A stretch of DNA of 64,000 nucleotides from Parietichytrium sp. I65-24A (GCA_012862575.1 BLSF01000040.1:248001-312000); one strand, 5' to 3'. Shown: positions 42,801 through 49,816, counted from the stretch's first letter. Notes: generated by a model not told the origin, from the sequence alone. Numbers and translations are program-made.

Positions 42801-45642
42801 TGCTTTGCACATTTATTGGCAGGAGAGACACATGAGGGGGTCGATCGGAGGCTGCCTTCGAAGACTTTGCAGACCCGCTTGCATCATTTGCAGTTTGGTT
42901 GAGGGCTTTTAAAGCTGCCAGCACCGGGGTGAGGCCATGCGTTGGATCTTCCACATCCCTCAAATAATCCCCTGCTTTGGCCAGAGAAGACATAATTCGT
43001 GATTTGACGTCTTCCAAAGGTGGAGAGAACACGCCTCCTCTTGCAAAGCCAAATTTTAGAGAGAAGAATCCGGGCGCGTCACACTGAATCAGTCTGCGTG
43101 GCGAGAGGTCGACAACAATTTTCCGCTCGGAAACGGAATAAAAGGATGCGTTCAGACGGCAGGCAGCTTGGAACATGTCAATCCACGAGTCGATTGAAGT
43201 CTGCACATAGTTGAAAATTTGCTCGCGAAGCAGCAGTGTCGTTCTCCGCACGAGCTTATCAGCCGCAGATCCTTGAAACAAGTTCGGGTCGTTGATGTAA
43301 AAATCGAATGTACCACCTCCCGGGGCTGGGGAGCCCTGTAACCCCCCTAGCAGCATCATGGTGACCGTGTGCAGCCATTTGGAAGACAGGAGGTGAGTGG
43401 TTGTCTGCACATGAATATCTTGCTTTTTGGAGAAGAGATTGGCTGATATCGGCACCCCAAGCTCCTCCCTAGTTGCAAAGAGGGTCACTTCCCCGAATTC
43501 GTGCCCTGCTCCGTCTGCAAGATATCTGCCCAAGTTGATACTGATATCGTGCATTGAAGAAATCGCGTTGGCTAGGGCTGCATATGAACTGTAGTGAAAT
43601 CGTTTCGCAAGATTTACTGCGGATGTAAATGGAATGCTTCGCTCCGGAAGTGGAAGTATCGCAAACCTGTTTGTCCAAGCGCGGCGGGCTGCTAGCCGCA
43701 CGCGTTGTGCGCGTGCAACGTCCCATCTTTCAATTTCAATTTCGTAGTACTCATGCATTCCTGGTTTTGCCCACTTTGGAAGAGGTTCCCACTTCCTCTT
43801 CGTTTTGTTCCTCGTCCGCTTGAGAGTCGGAGTTGATTTAGTTGACAAGGCTAAATTGTATGCACAGGCTGCGTGGTGAAAGTGCTCTTCCGTGACCTCA
43901 ACGAGCTCCTTGGAGAGCAGTCGGCGCGCAGCTTTCACCATCCAAATTAGGGTAAACGGTACCCATTCATTTACCTTTGAGATGAGCTTGGTCTGCTGCT
44001 GCTTCCAAACCTCTCCCGGATCCGTTCGGCGCTGCTCCTCTTCCGCAATTATACTTGTGAAAATTGTTCTCACTAGATTCTCTGCGTCAAAGTTCTCAAC
44101 TGTTCCAAGTTGCTGAAGCGAAGTAACTCTCAAAAGAGTTCGCATTTCTCGCAGATATAATAACAAATTAAAGCTTCCAGAAGATGGATTCGGCGATAAG
44201 CACGCTGATGCTTCGGAATGCTGCCGAGCCAGGAGCTTTAGCGTGGGATTCCCATCGGCAGAGCTGGACAGCGAGTAGCGTTTTTCATTTAATATGATAG
44301 GCACGGCTCGAACTGAGAAATTGAGTGCAAGCTCAACGATTTTCTCTCGAAGGGCATATAGGCGGCTCACATTGGTGAAAGAGTCGGGGTGACTTTCCTG
44401 CGATGGTGGCGTCAAGCCATTTAAATACCCGCGAGCCGGTAAAGGGTGGGCGAGATGAAAGTTTGCTAGCCTAACCTGAAGCATTGCAATCTTCCGCAGA
44501 ATATGTGCAGTATATACGCGAAGCCTAAAGCATATTTCCGGCTCCGCCGCGAAGCGCAATAATGATCTGACACACCACTTTGTGACTACGACGGACTCTC
44601 CGTCTTTCGCAAATGTCAAAGTAACATAAAAGGTGTTTGTAACTGCATCATACCTTTTCACTTCGCATGGGATCTCCAACCCCTTCGTCTCGGATCCTGA
44701 GGAAACGAGCGTCTGCAAGAACGCAGGCGTCGAGCCTTTGAATCTTTGCGTCCTTGCACAGATTAAATTATCGTCCGACACCCATTCCTCATCTCGAAAT
44801 CCACAGTTTAAATTGCACTGCTCAGCATGGCCACACACGCCCGTGCCCACGTCGTAGTCGTGCAAGTAGTGTATGTGCCCGGTCTCGCCTTGGAAAACAC
44901 CCTCTTCCCAAGTTGGCAGTGTAAAAATCTCTCTCTGAGGTACTATTGCATCTGGAACAGAGTGCGGCTGGGGAAATTCTGCGAGTTCGACTTCTGAACC
45001 GTCTTGGTGTGCACTCGTTGCGGCTAGTCGTCTTTGAATTCTCCTTCTCTTTCGCTTGCTACGGACCTTGATTGCATTCAGTCTATAGTTTGGCAAAGTC
45101 AACAGCCTTTCGGAGCTGAACCCAGCTGCAATCCTCGAGCTCATTGAGTCTATCCGCTTTCCTAAGTGGACATCCTTGTCCTTTCCTCTTCCGCTTGATA
45201 GTGAGGAATCTTTGTGGCTCAAGCCGCGTTTTTTGGGAGTCAGATGCTGTCCGTGCCTTGGTGACTGGTTTCCCCCAAAATCAGATGGCGCACGTTTGTC
45301 AGGTCGCATCGGAAAGTAGTTGTGCTGCTCGGGAGCTTTGTAGGTTTGATAGGTCTTCCACGCCGCAGGCTCGCCTTCCGATCCTTCTTCTCCTTCTTCT
45401 CGAGTGATCGGTTCATCGGCCGAGCGTAGTCTGTCCGCTGACTCGTGGAAACTCTGTGATTCTTGATCATGGTCGTCCACTTCCTCTTCTTCTTCATCCT
45501 CGATATCGCAATCTTCTTCTCGGAAGTCTGTTCGCTCTGAGAAGCAAAGGTCTTTTCTGAGAATGCGGCCTTCACGACATTTTGAATCATCAGCCACCTG
45601 AATTGCCGCATTTCCTGTCGCCTCGATGGCCTCTTTGATCAA
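27868..45642 (-). CDS. Divergent axonemal-type dynein heavy chain, AAA1 apparently catalytically dead
   Basis: About 5924 residues in one uninterrupted frame; usual heavy chains are 4000-4700. The start is provisional: the frame opens after a TGA at 45685-45687 and has no ATG before residue about 113. An acidic amino extension (EEDCDIEDEEEEEV) leads into a tail with the late-tail signature SIDSWIDMFQA. The linker is clear (ARHWKQI, KWLKALTHFQNRWEPMEAIY, FPKLYFFNDAQLLELI). AAA1 has Walker A GPHGVGKS (about 2270), but the Walker B counterpart of FDEFNRI reads LDCGNRI. AAA2 has GSNMCGKTT (about 2667); AAA3 has GPAESGKTS (about 3068) with Walker B IIFVDDLNL; AAA4 has lost its P-loop lysine (VDPVGIGLHD, about 3592). 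The stalk follows at about 3910-4300, with coiled coil on both sides of a microtubule-binding insert and the MKPKQEYL landmark. AAA5 (DPYGFGKSW) and AAA6 (TPVLILYPN) come next, then a long C-terminal domain. The tail resembles single-headed inner-arm dyneins. Confidence 0.92.
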   Translation of the reverse strand: MIKEAIEATGNAAIQVADDSKCREGRILRKDLCFSERTDFREEDCDIEDEEEEEVDDHDQESQSFHESADRLRSADEPITREEGEEGSEGEPAAWKTYQTYKAPEQHNYFPMRPDKRAPSDFGGNQSPRHGQHLTPKKRGLSHKDSSLSSGRGKDKDVHLGKRIDSMSSRIAAGFSSERLLTLPNYRLNAIKVRSKRKRRRIQRRLAATSAHQDGSEVELAEFPQPHSVPDAIVPQREIFTLPTWEEGVFQGETGHIHYLHDYDVGTGVCGHAEQCNLNCGFRDEEWVSDDNLICARTQRFKGSTPAFLQTLVSSGSETKGLEIPCEVKRYDAVTNTFYVTLTFAKDGESVVVTKWCVRSLLRFAAEPEICFRLRVYTAHILRKIAMLQVRLANFHLAHPLPARGYLNGLTPPSQESHPDSFTNVSRLYALREKIVELALNFSVRAVPIILNEKRYSLSSSADGNPTLKLLARQHSEASACLSPNPSSGSFNLLLYLREMRTLLRVTSLQQLGTVENFDAENLVRTIFTSIIAEEEQRRTDPGEVWKQQQTKLISKVNEWVPFTLIWMVKAARRLLSKELVEVTEEHFHHAACAYNLALSTKSTPTLKRTRNKTKRKWEPLPKWAKPGMHEYYEIEIERWDVARAQRVRLAARRAWTNRFAILPLPERSIPFTSAVNLAKRFHYSSYAALANAISSMHDISINLGRYLADGAGHEFGEVTLFATREELGVPISANLFSKKQDIHVQTTTHLLSSKWLHTVTMMLLGGLQGSPAPGGGTFDFYINDPNLFQGSAADKLVRRTTLLLREQIFNYVQTSIDSWIDMFQAACRLNASFYSVSERKIVVDLSPRRLIQCDAPGFFSLKFGFARGGVFSPPLEDVKSRIMSSLAKAGDYLRDVEDPTHGLTPVLAALKALNQTANDASGSAKSSKAASDRPPHVSLLPINVQSTFTVKSERASSRTYNFFRTLRSGHEHIEYITDFLWGARCRIDALVSEVIVDASKLEDTVREVEKDILSGVNSDLEHVADLDLELYCTWFTKALVKRNVDRGQAGADTFTSALLDQHARNGSVSSFGLFDDDSSESSGDFDLDEPGTVVQAGATQDSKHNGVADGDGEPYVLAHISEGRQRSEDDEEVGSNGSGALGSDWKRYDHEEKSQHEGDEGEETMGSEDISKLRLPSTLSDLYDKFRLSNSSKSEMAMLVRFEEEVLRLFEVQDRIHAGFSSELEVPLFKIDASEAKAGLLDSCTSLANCLMDALYEQSHEFLKSATSEYNELMSNLKSAISSTEDLSRLWNIEVNLEDEILPDIEQRLIVKAWERLTILDRLRYFRPQAGIQMEQDTYLAPSRVINTCKSMVSAAKEKARRFLAELCVEKDRLKFVIKQLEQRYEKARVLSGLESSNENAMDMERLYQEISNALSQMEVLKDRIKVYDRPEVAKKHGEEVTTSETTEEAVKVYEAVLNLGNKFEKFYQMWTLAADSREALELWDKGPFMEIDPDSISQHLEAKGGWIDLIEHLVHQFDEKIDPIALSVCVQIQANLLEFKAYLPLIKMLRSRAMKARHWKQIISIMNPMDGDQLTSLLNLNPEPTSSGRLVPVNEDLPLNAPGLTLGKLHGLRVTRYEDEIARICQVAEREFEIEHTLDEMEMVLHGHRIQTAQVSNRGAHTVVLSKAREAKAVKASAKATGAKNPSSPQSIDENAEGGEGSMALELDANSIDAILDEQLVRLRNMQQSKYARSGHMLDRVKNYAKGIMHFRKWLKALTHFQNRWEPMEAIYSQQFDNNAAIKMDDKEVKSFHFADAIFKKFVNSLHDHKLSLFQVVQMIEGKDEELDDPENPQFSDLKILPLKLFEDLNECMEEINQKLCSRLDKQRKVFPKLYFFNDAQLLELIRASHSDFSELRRFVPLLYDGIEHLELVWELLAKDSDEHAAAVKKYGSIVSANPDSEEIESERLLVKSLYTADDLTTYLALAATGRTTRRAENNLSDGQQAKRGFSPVLQIYPDFGVSVAYRLRNKDSNVSNDRRIEVEVWLDQLDATIKEIVAIRIREATQLLLSEELSSIAQSYALPQQATLTALRLEYTRQLDQAFANVEGQCNQPVLRAVVAVDDPFHKIRLKDATLKISQDDEISSPYSPKNSSQAQTPFDSLLGVSSRINGEIKDLTSSLRGGCNHSKVFLQNVGAVFTLLQNYRDIANDEDELAWQTSLRVYDTTNDIGSGNTSSPSFEVRTLGAKISYGCEFQVPTSRLVLTPVTIRCLRSLALTIASVSVGAAFGPHGVGKSACIAEIGHICAKRVVQLPLSNFFSASSSGSAPLSSFERQLCGVKETLAWGVLDGILDCGNRIGTIAQFVSQFVTALRVNTASMSVAGYTGPALMAASSFSPRGDAFHRPKLPESLSNFLRPCMLLAPALQHATQIEVCILLGLEPSAAMRVAKRIALGLETVESLSPGLANVASITNARLIIQVVWEILVKESRGEVWFEERTICKHTPEAAIRVLLERFGPRHETEAAFSVFSSLFANGAINGPRTGNFVAGDLNGGSRFRRKRTSQALAYHGDVDMKKAHLNLAGQIHEDLQETDSAMESEPAVSRDSHLESEALEQVKLEHNPTNKLQVLDELVHILVNHACSRLGLQSKGSRLGDVCVELCYALGFFEALTETTASVHNRSSGAVLLVGSNMCGKTTCLNVFLFALNLLKGVGIEAVRLFPDSLNAEDFYGSPEGESGAHTHRGLLLEALSYLQTSDWGQSSKFSFLPTLLQSSKHHDSVYLGTVSHSDAAQELAYLLKGTKMLLLDGNPHGEWVEGGLQRLLDESSYPFCAGRGEGELVAVSNKSRILFESTSLVNACPGVVASCQLVLMGDDSVTWHNLVFRWLNSSHSSGDASFPLLPVRFRSFKKKLQELFDGGLSRAFKSVQAHQQSVKKSMSITLHMLSVLNSLFVQFESHIFRDQDKEGEAAIEIECAFLFSLVWSFENEILDLRQDEFDETIRRIAKKIFSPASLEKLPTEKSVVDYVYDFPRREWVAWETSHLAAVPANVPAMELNMSNLSLLSLGQYRASWFLQLALRCNVQVLLRGPAESGKTSIILAVIRKLREEWEANGVAATSAHIVCQPKKRADMVRTEVLHSMQKYYGTQYGPPTFGNNLLSTGFQLNAPMQKKAHKKRARGAKQQKSNTVSSQQSNEATKANHVAKPAEVQLDALQKPSAKTIIFVDDLNLCPRQSQEMLRHVLETSTIHGFKGAADIRLQSMQMIGAHSIAESHNGTGSEQDQGLQRMLSRFPFHAKISELGDQELSSIFNKMMHSRLISRHWNLIELGQELGNASVRLRRAFPKSVHADHLVQVFSAVLRTADADLESASNLIRCWAIGMFSTVIDAQWSARTAHSILNAIEKEVLELNQCHKEGNDEGDQMFAKLVNKRRESTMGLVYDLANDEESGAGAESYNLAERRSSIAAAPSISRRSGLALRSEGVHKPRSANYESDSSSSSDEEGPVQSKSSHSRPPSLMSRQDSSSSTTASDFLARMSSKKSEAGLETMIYESGTDFEAQFRRITMQEVVDSLMFFQNEYVANCTAKLSRVLSIPRQDLFYEDNTSCFGYSTIMVDPVGIGLHDTILRECVRAQNFVTHKLDPFPDLLTWKQSLREVIIAAGLDSQATHVLSIDYGVLFFSTDVNLSRKQLVAEQIMEDLVTLMETGDCDGVLDWHEDDQDLDDDDGSSPNEPGSRAALARVERKAARGTVLKQLQILLKKDADELATKYGKLELLRYFKGAVRKNLRIVILLMSDLDRLGLEMSTSLQQSMRHFVLVQAPVPTQHNLFDIGVDLIRQVNNSAMGDTAGMGCISLFPRGQSEDSSHENMLEVVDVLYEMHVVAENAYSQLCERAGNDHGGSIGDSSFLRLVWLCSLTTQGLRKKLRITKERLEQATLVVDITSLVTISMRQESSRLIPEMQKNEETYDSMQVDIDALNRDLESEKLRLESETEAWREKDSQVTALREEMKKAIDDLSPLLASAAEGLTRLPRARFLELRGQKQPTNAMRNIVQSLYMVLFNERLQKREEIWQAQKATLENETEIHGEAEVEKRLEELELEFLPRTYYWSRATSHQVLGDAKLTVRLLSLKKDGLDDVVVAQVKDLLNSPAVQEVLGDTSAIGEKPGSAASGERGNNKRTFVECKQVLEVLHRWLHSVVQYREIVANMKPKQEYLSELTSDLGLLEVVRKEITRSIAEKTATLNKLEGKVSILKVKLDDMRTKIDLSKAKAERAMRLCQCLGDQVRESWVQELELLRHREEEDIADGMFAANAILISACCTYFGMMDEATQAVCLGEWMGLLLDKGLKPSLSNATHVVSWNHPRTVAVGGSIEEVGGGQSQDDLDGGYSDIEEDDDEDESISLSLPGVLGNLSIEFGTNTDFCFPLGEILKDETSSKVCQTWIEARLPLARSLISQACMVAHVLQSNLHSFTIYKSGTSHHNGKWAFRIPVLRDPYGFGKSWILSYCKGTSSCIVIDSSAPGALVYEAVKLAERTGKTLVIEKLTNNVSPELALAIASYGKNIQGESSSPYLLVATCEQMIDASTEVLRDHLAVFDFGCIYKEEHCFANGFLYHMFAGAPRALNLLESWHTFAVVHLSTAMQRVNLQSSLLEALGGRSPGHDSSGIDRGGDSHVPSGNNDREMIAAEVLLENESVMDQVLVNGGDFRRILETFHSWKFEYCERLGVQLQMFWPAAQFSGRLYARCIRFYKSLGLVANAEYAGFSAAIVRSFSSFWNCIETVSSNIGASAAPVPARAGRKQVDLMARSRSKVDLKEAQIQSSDALLQEKLTWDQLYAAMVRVGFEVGELFSESLSLQQREALFALILLELEYSCRVDVEKREMGHFKDHIVILPFDGSHVNEITSLAQKIQRRRSSAGQGVVAPGVRGSQTSRRSTAITGPINRKASVRQSDGVESRRLSTARHGRNGDLRRYTAKMDLTKMVRRTRLSRSSISNRAGSLRASVLSVARSNYGDRPRISLVEWRRIIGFLLLESDEAGRNAGGEPDVVKYLVNRALVCVPSARTSALASKDSDLANFFTLKRSEDPIRALQEEFRKTNLDKVMDPFAHFAIITALCPQYFSEALRLYVLDQQKELEKFVAGEAAKLEEAIYAANKASPKAQLRKASLSSRLKRPEAILSTASLQKGVMNGEELALFLSSRTTRTPVLILYPNLQMETIMEVAEQAALILNGEGVLAISAAEITPDQLLEIFSKAYEGRKNILLLDYNIASDKVKDSISSLCRSPLAYSSSKGRRLVSSLSNHDGGDEDDSSSVDWDDASTSGGGGGGGVAQDDEWKVSVMLCNQSGHRSESRGFHGDIVWLKRCGDATYDMEDRFHFYLHSWEKAESKDGLAGEAGCLIWKLALLAFSFFKTILKQHEAFGHRKSLFESPDPNLFLSSISELEKQYLSGQCTELNVKQHVNKLVGIVRPVPTGKRKTPSHNFSRKFSDQAIVKDLVQAHEGIRMMQFDIYGKARSLVHLFIELSCGSHIFSSMKDLDFILLHILKTQELFVPLAENTPLRYSVRSAPWATLCNFRLDDPLKSQADKKQHRSWLSCAGFEAGSDEAYLSMVSATFRRDLAYSFSINPGRQQIERDHLVIEKLELASEPISLPLNLKKKGAKSILALALKNEVFWFGKKIRMWKDEIWSRFKQDDENNPMELQLITESLRTIFALPDDLSLKSIANFLLDKRGILQTLALLFEEEEQPSAESICATPIVLSAFQSPKAMLWALLTSLAAEQNVMLEDIRPRASFGPIQPERQPTFVLSGLALEGGVWNNSRKSVDRSALDSTRYALPDLYVYAGANEDVKTTALYPIVPFDPFGLWLERGHKRRVSNPKSEDKTFAKSTECEVCTFHSLFVDQLSNSEQVYERTLLEQKEFNINIPSANNFDDAGALRVVLAFTREHYR

Positions 45643-46188
45643 CTCAAGAGCCCTGTTGACCGCAGCGGCGAGATTAGCACGCGTTCATTTCACACACGTT
45701 AGTAGCGCTCGCATCCTGATAACAGCTTAAGCAAATGTGAAACTGAGAGAACAATTCCACGGCATGGTGGCCGCCCGTGCAGGCCACAAACACCAGAAAA
45801 ACTCACCGATCCCAGTCCACATCGACCTTCTCATCAGCAACATCCATCTTCGTTCCCCCCGTCACAACCTCGCTACCAATTTATCATCCAGCCCTGCGTC
45901 CCTCCGTAATTTCCCTCCAGTCTCCAGTCTCGAGAGGCGAATTGCGAATTGCGCCCTGCTTGCTCGCGCCGATCGAGCCAGCCAAATCAGTCTACTTTCC
46001 TATCCCGCTTTCGCTTCCCACGTTCGAGGCCCCACACTATCCCTTACAGCGCCGCAACCACAGTGCCCGACGTGGAGATAAGGAGATGAGGAGATGTGTA
46101 GAACCGGAAACTGAGTTCTTTCGCGGGTTCTCTCCTCACTTGCGAACCAGCTGCGCCGATTGCGACTCGCTGGCTTGTACTTTCCGCT

Positions 46189-46215
46189 TCTCTCTCTCTC
46201 TCTCTCTCTCTCTCT
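46189..46215. repeat. (TC)n microsatellite
   Basis: About 13 dinucleotide units; a purine tract on the dynein coding strand about 550 bp upstream of its open frame. Confidence 0.9.
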
Positions 46216-46952
46216 TGGTTTCTCACTCACTCACTCATGCCACCATCCCACTCTCTCTTGCTCTTCTCCAATATTTGCTTGCTTTTTGCCCCGTGTCGCG
46301 CACCGTGCGCCCGCGGTTTAAATCGGTGGGTGTTTGTTCACGCAAAAGGATAGAATAGTGTAGTCTTCATTTAAAACTGAGACGAGTTGCGGTGCTAGTA
46401 CGACCTGTGGAGTATTTGCCATAGGAGTGGTGGTAGGAGTTGTTCTTTTGGGTCACCAAGTACTACTGAAGTCTAGAGGTTTACCGTAGCCAGGCGCACA
46501 GCCGTTGGGGTCTTCCGACTACGGAAGTCCCTTGAATCCGTACGTCACTAATGGATGATCGTAATATCTCCTACCGTGGTCATCAGTAATTCTTACATAA
46601 ACATCACGCTAGAAACAGGTCCCAAAAAAGAGTTCCGCAGACGTTGGAAGTTGGGGTGGGGAGTGCTACCGTACAGGTAATGAAAAATGAAAACAAGCAC
46701 TTATCTGTCTACTGAAATCTCACACAAACACTCAGTCTAACAGACGGCGGTTTAGTAGCGAAAACGGTAGTCAGATGTCGAATGTGGAATGTATCATAAC
46801 GTATCAACTATGATCGATCAACTCTGACTATGACTGGGATGATTGATTGATGTTCTAATACCGGTATTTGCCAGTGATGTGATGATCCGGGATGTGAAAC
46901 TACAAGTCTCAGAAACTATGCGAAGATGTGAAAAGAGCAAAGAGTTGAGTGG

Positions 46953-46987
46953 CTCATCGGTCTCATCGGTCTCATCGGTCTCATCGG
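46953..46987. repeat. Tandem repeat, 9-bp unit CTCATCGGT
   Basis: Four direct copies, the last ending in CTCATCGGG. Confidence 0.9.
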
Positions 46988-47153
46988 GTTAGTTGAAAGC
47001 GCACGCCTGCAACGCGACAAAGGCGGAGCAATAAGTGCCGAGAAGCGGTAGAGCTTGTCCGGTCTTTGTTGGGTTTGTCGATCTGAGAGTTCTGAGAGTT
47101 CTGAGAGCGCGGAGCGAAAGGAGCAGAGAGAGGTGCGTAGAGGGGGCAGAAAG

Positions 47154-47459
47154 ATGGCGGCGACCTTGGAGAACGTGCATACGTTCACGACTTTCCAGCT
47201 GCGGCAAGAGTGCGAGCGGAGGCAGATCAAGCTGCCGCAGAGCGTGAACCATTCGAGCCTGATGCAGGCGGTGATCCAGCAGCTCATGCAAGACAAGGCT
47301 GAAGAGGAGAGGGTGCTGTACGAGAAATTGGATCGTGAGCAGGAGGAACGCAAGAAGGAGCTGGAGAGGAAGAAGATGGAGCGGAAAAAGGCTGCGCTGG
47401 AGCGGAGTCGACTGAGGCAAGAGGCGCAAAAGATAGAAGAAACCAGCACTAGTGTCTGA
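47154..47459 (+). CDS. Small SAP-like / coiled-coil protein
   Basis: 101 residues from the ATG at 47154. Residues about 10-48 (FTTFQLRQECERRQIKLP, then SSLMQAVIQQLMQD) form two predicted helices joined by a turn, reminiscent of a SAP motif (DNA/RNA binding), though the usual glycine is absent. Residues 50-95 are a highly charged Glu/Lys/Arg single helix or coiled coil. The protein ends in a polar tail ETSTSV. It could be a chromatin-associated or ribosome-associated small factor; the function is not recognised. The leader is purine rich and the start context AGAAAGATGG is good. A tract of about 810 bp separates it from the next gene in the same direction. Confidence 0.6.
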   Translation: MAATLENVHTFTTFQLRQECERRQIKLPQSVNHSSLMQAVIQQLMQDKAEEERVLYEKLDREQEERKKELERKKMERKKAALERSRLRQEAQKIEETSTSV

Positions 47460-48269
47460 CCTTCAAAGAGTTGAGCATGTCGCCGCGTTCTTGAAGATTC
47501 TAGACTCGCAGGTCACGGAAGGCTGCTCTAGCGAGACATGTCCGCCGGACGTGAGGCGTGGCGCGATGCTGCCTGCGGAAGATTGACATTCGGGCATCGG
47601 AACGAAGATCCCATCTCTACCAGCACCTTTTTGGCACTGCAATTATTTTCTGCCGTGCTCCCTGCCAATCCCACCACAGCCTCAGGCCACTCACCCTGTA
47701 TTTGCTTGCCGCAACTGTGTCCTGCGGGAAAGCACGAAGCTTCCAACAACCATAATTATCGAACCCCTATGTTCTAAAATCTTTTGGGAATTTCGATTGA
47801 AAAACTATCCCAATTCAGTCCTTCATAATTCAACAAAGTTGACCAAAAAAAAAGGTCCAGTCTTAGTGCGCACTAACCACCCTCTACCCCTTGCTCATGC
47901 AACGGCTATGAGGCTACACAATACACACATTTGTTATCATGAAGCATACAGCTCGGGTGCGAGTTGCTTTTCTTCACAGTCAATGAACATCACAGTCAAT
48001 CAACTGAATCTATCAGTGGAAGGCAGATTATCAAACAGGGGACAACGCCGAGGGCAAACGCAAACATACGCCGCTTGAACGCAGAGCGTCAGCGAGTTGA
48101 AACGAGGCGAAAGAATCGGCGCTGTCCGCTGGCGTTCTTCTGCACTGCGAAAGCACGCAAATCCGAGCAGTTTTCCGGTTTATAAATTCTTGGCAAGCAT
48201 TGTGACGTTCATGACGAAGTGAGCTGTCCAACCCGTTGCTTCTATCGGGAGGAGAAATCGGGCGGAAGA
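47460..48269. other. Intergenic between two co-oriented genes
   Basis: No coding frame of interest; presumably the 3' end of the small SAP-like gene and the promoter of the coiled-coil gene. Confidence 0.45.
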
Positions 48270-49571
48270 ATGGAGAGCTTGAAACCGGAGACAGAGGAGA
48301 GCGAGTGGATGCAAGTGCAAGAGCTACTGAGGGCGGAATGCACGGGCAAGTTTGAAAGCGTGCGTCTGGGGCTAGCGAGGGGTGAAGAGGATCGAAAGAG
48401 GAGCATAGAAAAGTTTCTGGCGCGTGATGATTGCCCACCGCAGCTGCAATCGATGTTGGTGGAAGCTGCAGAGCTCGATGCCTTAGCCTTCAAACTTATG
48501 ATAGATGCAAAGGAGAGGACATTTTACGCGGTGTGCGAGAATGTCAACCATGGGCAAGAACGGAATGCGCTACTCAAGGTCCGCGACCGGGATCTTCTTT
48601 TTCACTTTCTTAGTCAAGAGTTTAAGGCGGCATCGTCCAGAGAGCGCGAGTTGCAGGGGAATCTTGCTGCACTCCGCTCGGAAGATGAGCATCTGATTCT
48701 GGAACGAAGCTTGCTTGAGGAAGAGCGCGACAAATGCAACGCTGCGTTGCAGAATCAAAAGGAGAGGAGACAAGCAATTGAGTCTAATTTCGCGAAGCTC
48801 AAGCAGTCTCTTGATATTGCCCGTTTGAGGAGACATGCTGCGGTCTCAAGTTTGGAGAAGGAGATCCGAGAGCTCGAGCAACGGGTCTCGAGGGTGGAGG
48901 GCGCAAAGAGTGTCTCCGACGTGATCGCAGGCAATCAGAGCGAGGAAGACATCAAGCTTCAGGTAGTGAAAGCGGACGAGACGAAAAAGTTAGAGGAAGA
49001 GATGAGCGGTAGGTTGGAGACGATACAGAGGAAGAATGCCGACGAGCTCTCGCAACTTGAAAAGCGAACTCATCGAGAGTTCGATGAATATAGCAAACAG
49101 CTCGCGAAGGATATGACCAAAAAGTATGCAGGGTATGTGGAAGCCAAAAAGTTTGGCCTGCGAGAAACCGAGAAAGTTCTCCAAGTCGAGAGCGCAGATC
49201 TCGAAAATCTCCAAACGTTTTTGAATGCACAAAATGAATATGTAAGCCGGATAAAAAGTCTAGAGCAGAAACGCGATGCTCAAGAAATTGCTCTTCGACA
49301 GGAGAGCGCTGAGCTCATGAGAGCGAAACAAACCCTGAAAAAGTTATGGTCGGACCACCCGTCCTTGCTGTGCCTTTCGCCGTATGTGAACGCCTCACTT
49401 TCGGATGCTTCGATCCGAAAAAGCCGCCTCACCGAAACAGCTCTTGCCATGCAAGGGTTTCTCGATGATGTGGTGCTGCCGCGTGTGGATTTCCCAAACG
49501 ACAAAATATTGAGCGTGTACGAACAAACGAGCTCACAAGTGAGTCAGATTTTAGACAATGCGACAATCTAA
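48270..49571 (+). CDS. Coiled-coil protein of unknown function
   Basis: 433 residues from the ATG at 48270 (a GTG 51 bp upstream is in frame but unlikely). Residues about 1-110 are mixed helix, beginning MESLKPETEESEW. From about 115 to 365 the sequence is almost continuous heptad-like Glu/Lys/Leu helix (LQGNLAALRSEDEHLILE, SLEKEIRELEQRVSRVEG, LEEEMSGRLETIQRKNADEL). A compact C-terminal region follows, with a motif SDHPSLLCLSPYVNASLS and a leucine-rich end. The size and layout suit a kinetochore, centrosome or flagellar structural subunit, but no family motif is recognised. The stop faces the bHLH gene 245 bp away. Confidence 0.7.
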   Translation: MESLKPETEESEWMQVQELLRAECTGKFESVRLGLARGEEDRKRSIEKFLARDDCPPQLQSMLVEAAELDALAFKLMIDAKERTFYAVCENVNHGQERNALLKVRDRDLLFHFLSQEFKAASSRERELQGNLAALRSEDEHLILERSLLEEERDKCNAALQNQKERRQAIESNFAKLKQSLDIARLRRHAAVSSLEKEIRELEQRVSRVEGAKSVSDVIAGNQSEEDIKLQVVKADETKKLEEEMSGRLETIQRKNADELSQLEKRTHREFDEYSKQLAKDMTKKYAGYVEAKKFGLRETEKVLQVESADLENLQTFLNAQNEYVSRIKSLEQKRDAQEIALRQESAELMRAKQTLKKLWSDHPSLLCLSPYVNASLSDASIRKSRLTETALAMQGFLDDVVLPRVDFPNDKILSVYEQTSSQVSQILDNATI

Positions 49572-49816
49572 ATGAACTAATGTCAATAAGACAAGATGAT
49601 ACGCTGATTGTGAGCAACATATGTTTGGTTTTTTATATCATCGGAAAGAATAGGTATGGGTACAATTTCGTTCAGGTTTTGCAAGGGCAAGGGCTTGGCG
49701 ACAACACGAGCAGGAGTTGGAAAATTATAATCGGGTCGTAGTCCTGACAGCTTGGGCAGAAGACTATCGCTTTCGAAAAACATATTACACGAGAAAGCGG
49801 GTATCGATTCGGCAAC

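Larger units (their letters stand above)
45643..47153. other. Intergenic, divergent dynein / SAP-like gene region
   Basis: Likely holds the missing first exon(s) of the dynein gene next to 45643-45714 (see findings). A (TC)n tract at 46189-46215 reads as GA on the dynein coding strand. A 9-bp CTCATCGGT repeat lies near 46953-46987. No other gene is supported. Confidence 0.5.

Noticed and set aside
27868-45642. Reading the giant protein as midasin (Mdn1/Rea1), another AAA giant of over 5000 residues
   Set aside because: A stalk between AAA4 and AAA5 and the linker motifs ARHWKQI and FPKLYFFND are specific to dynein; no MIDAS domain is seen at the end.
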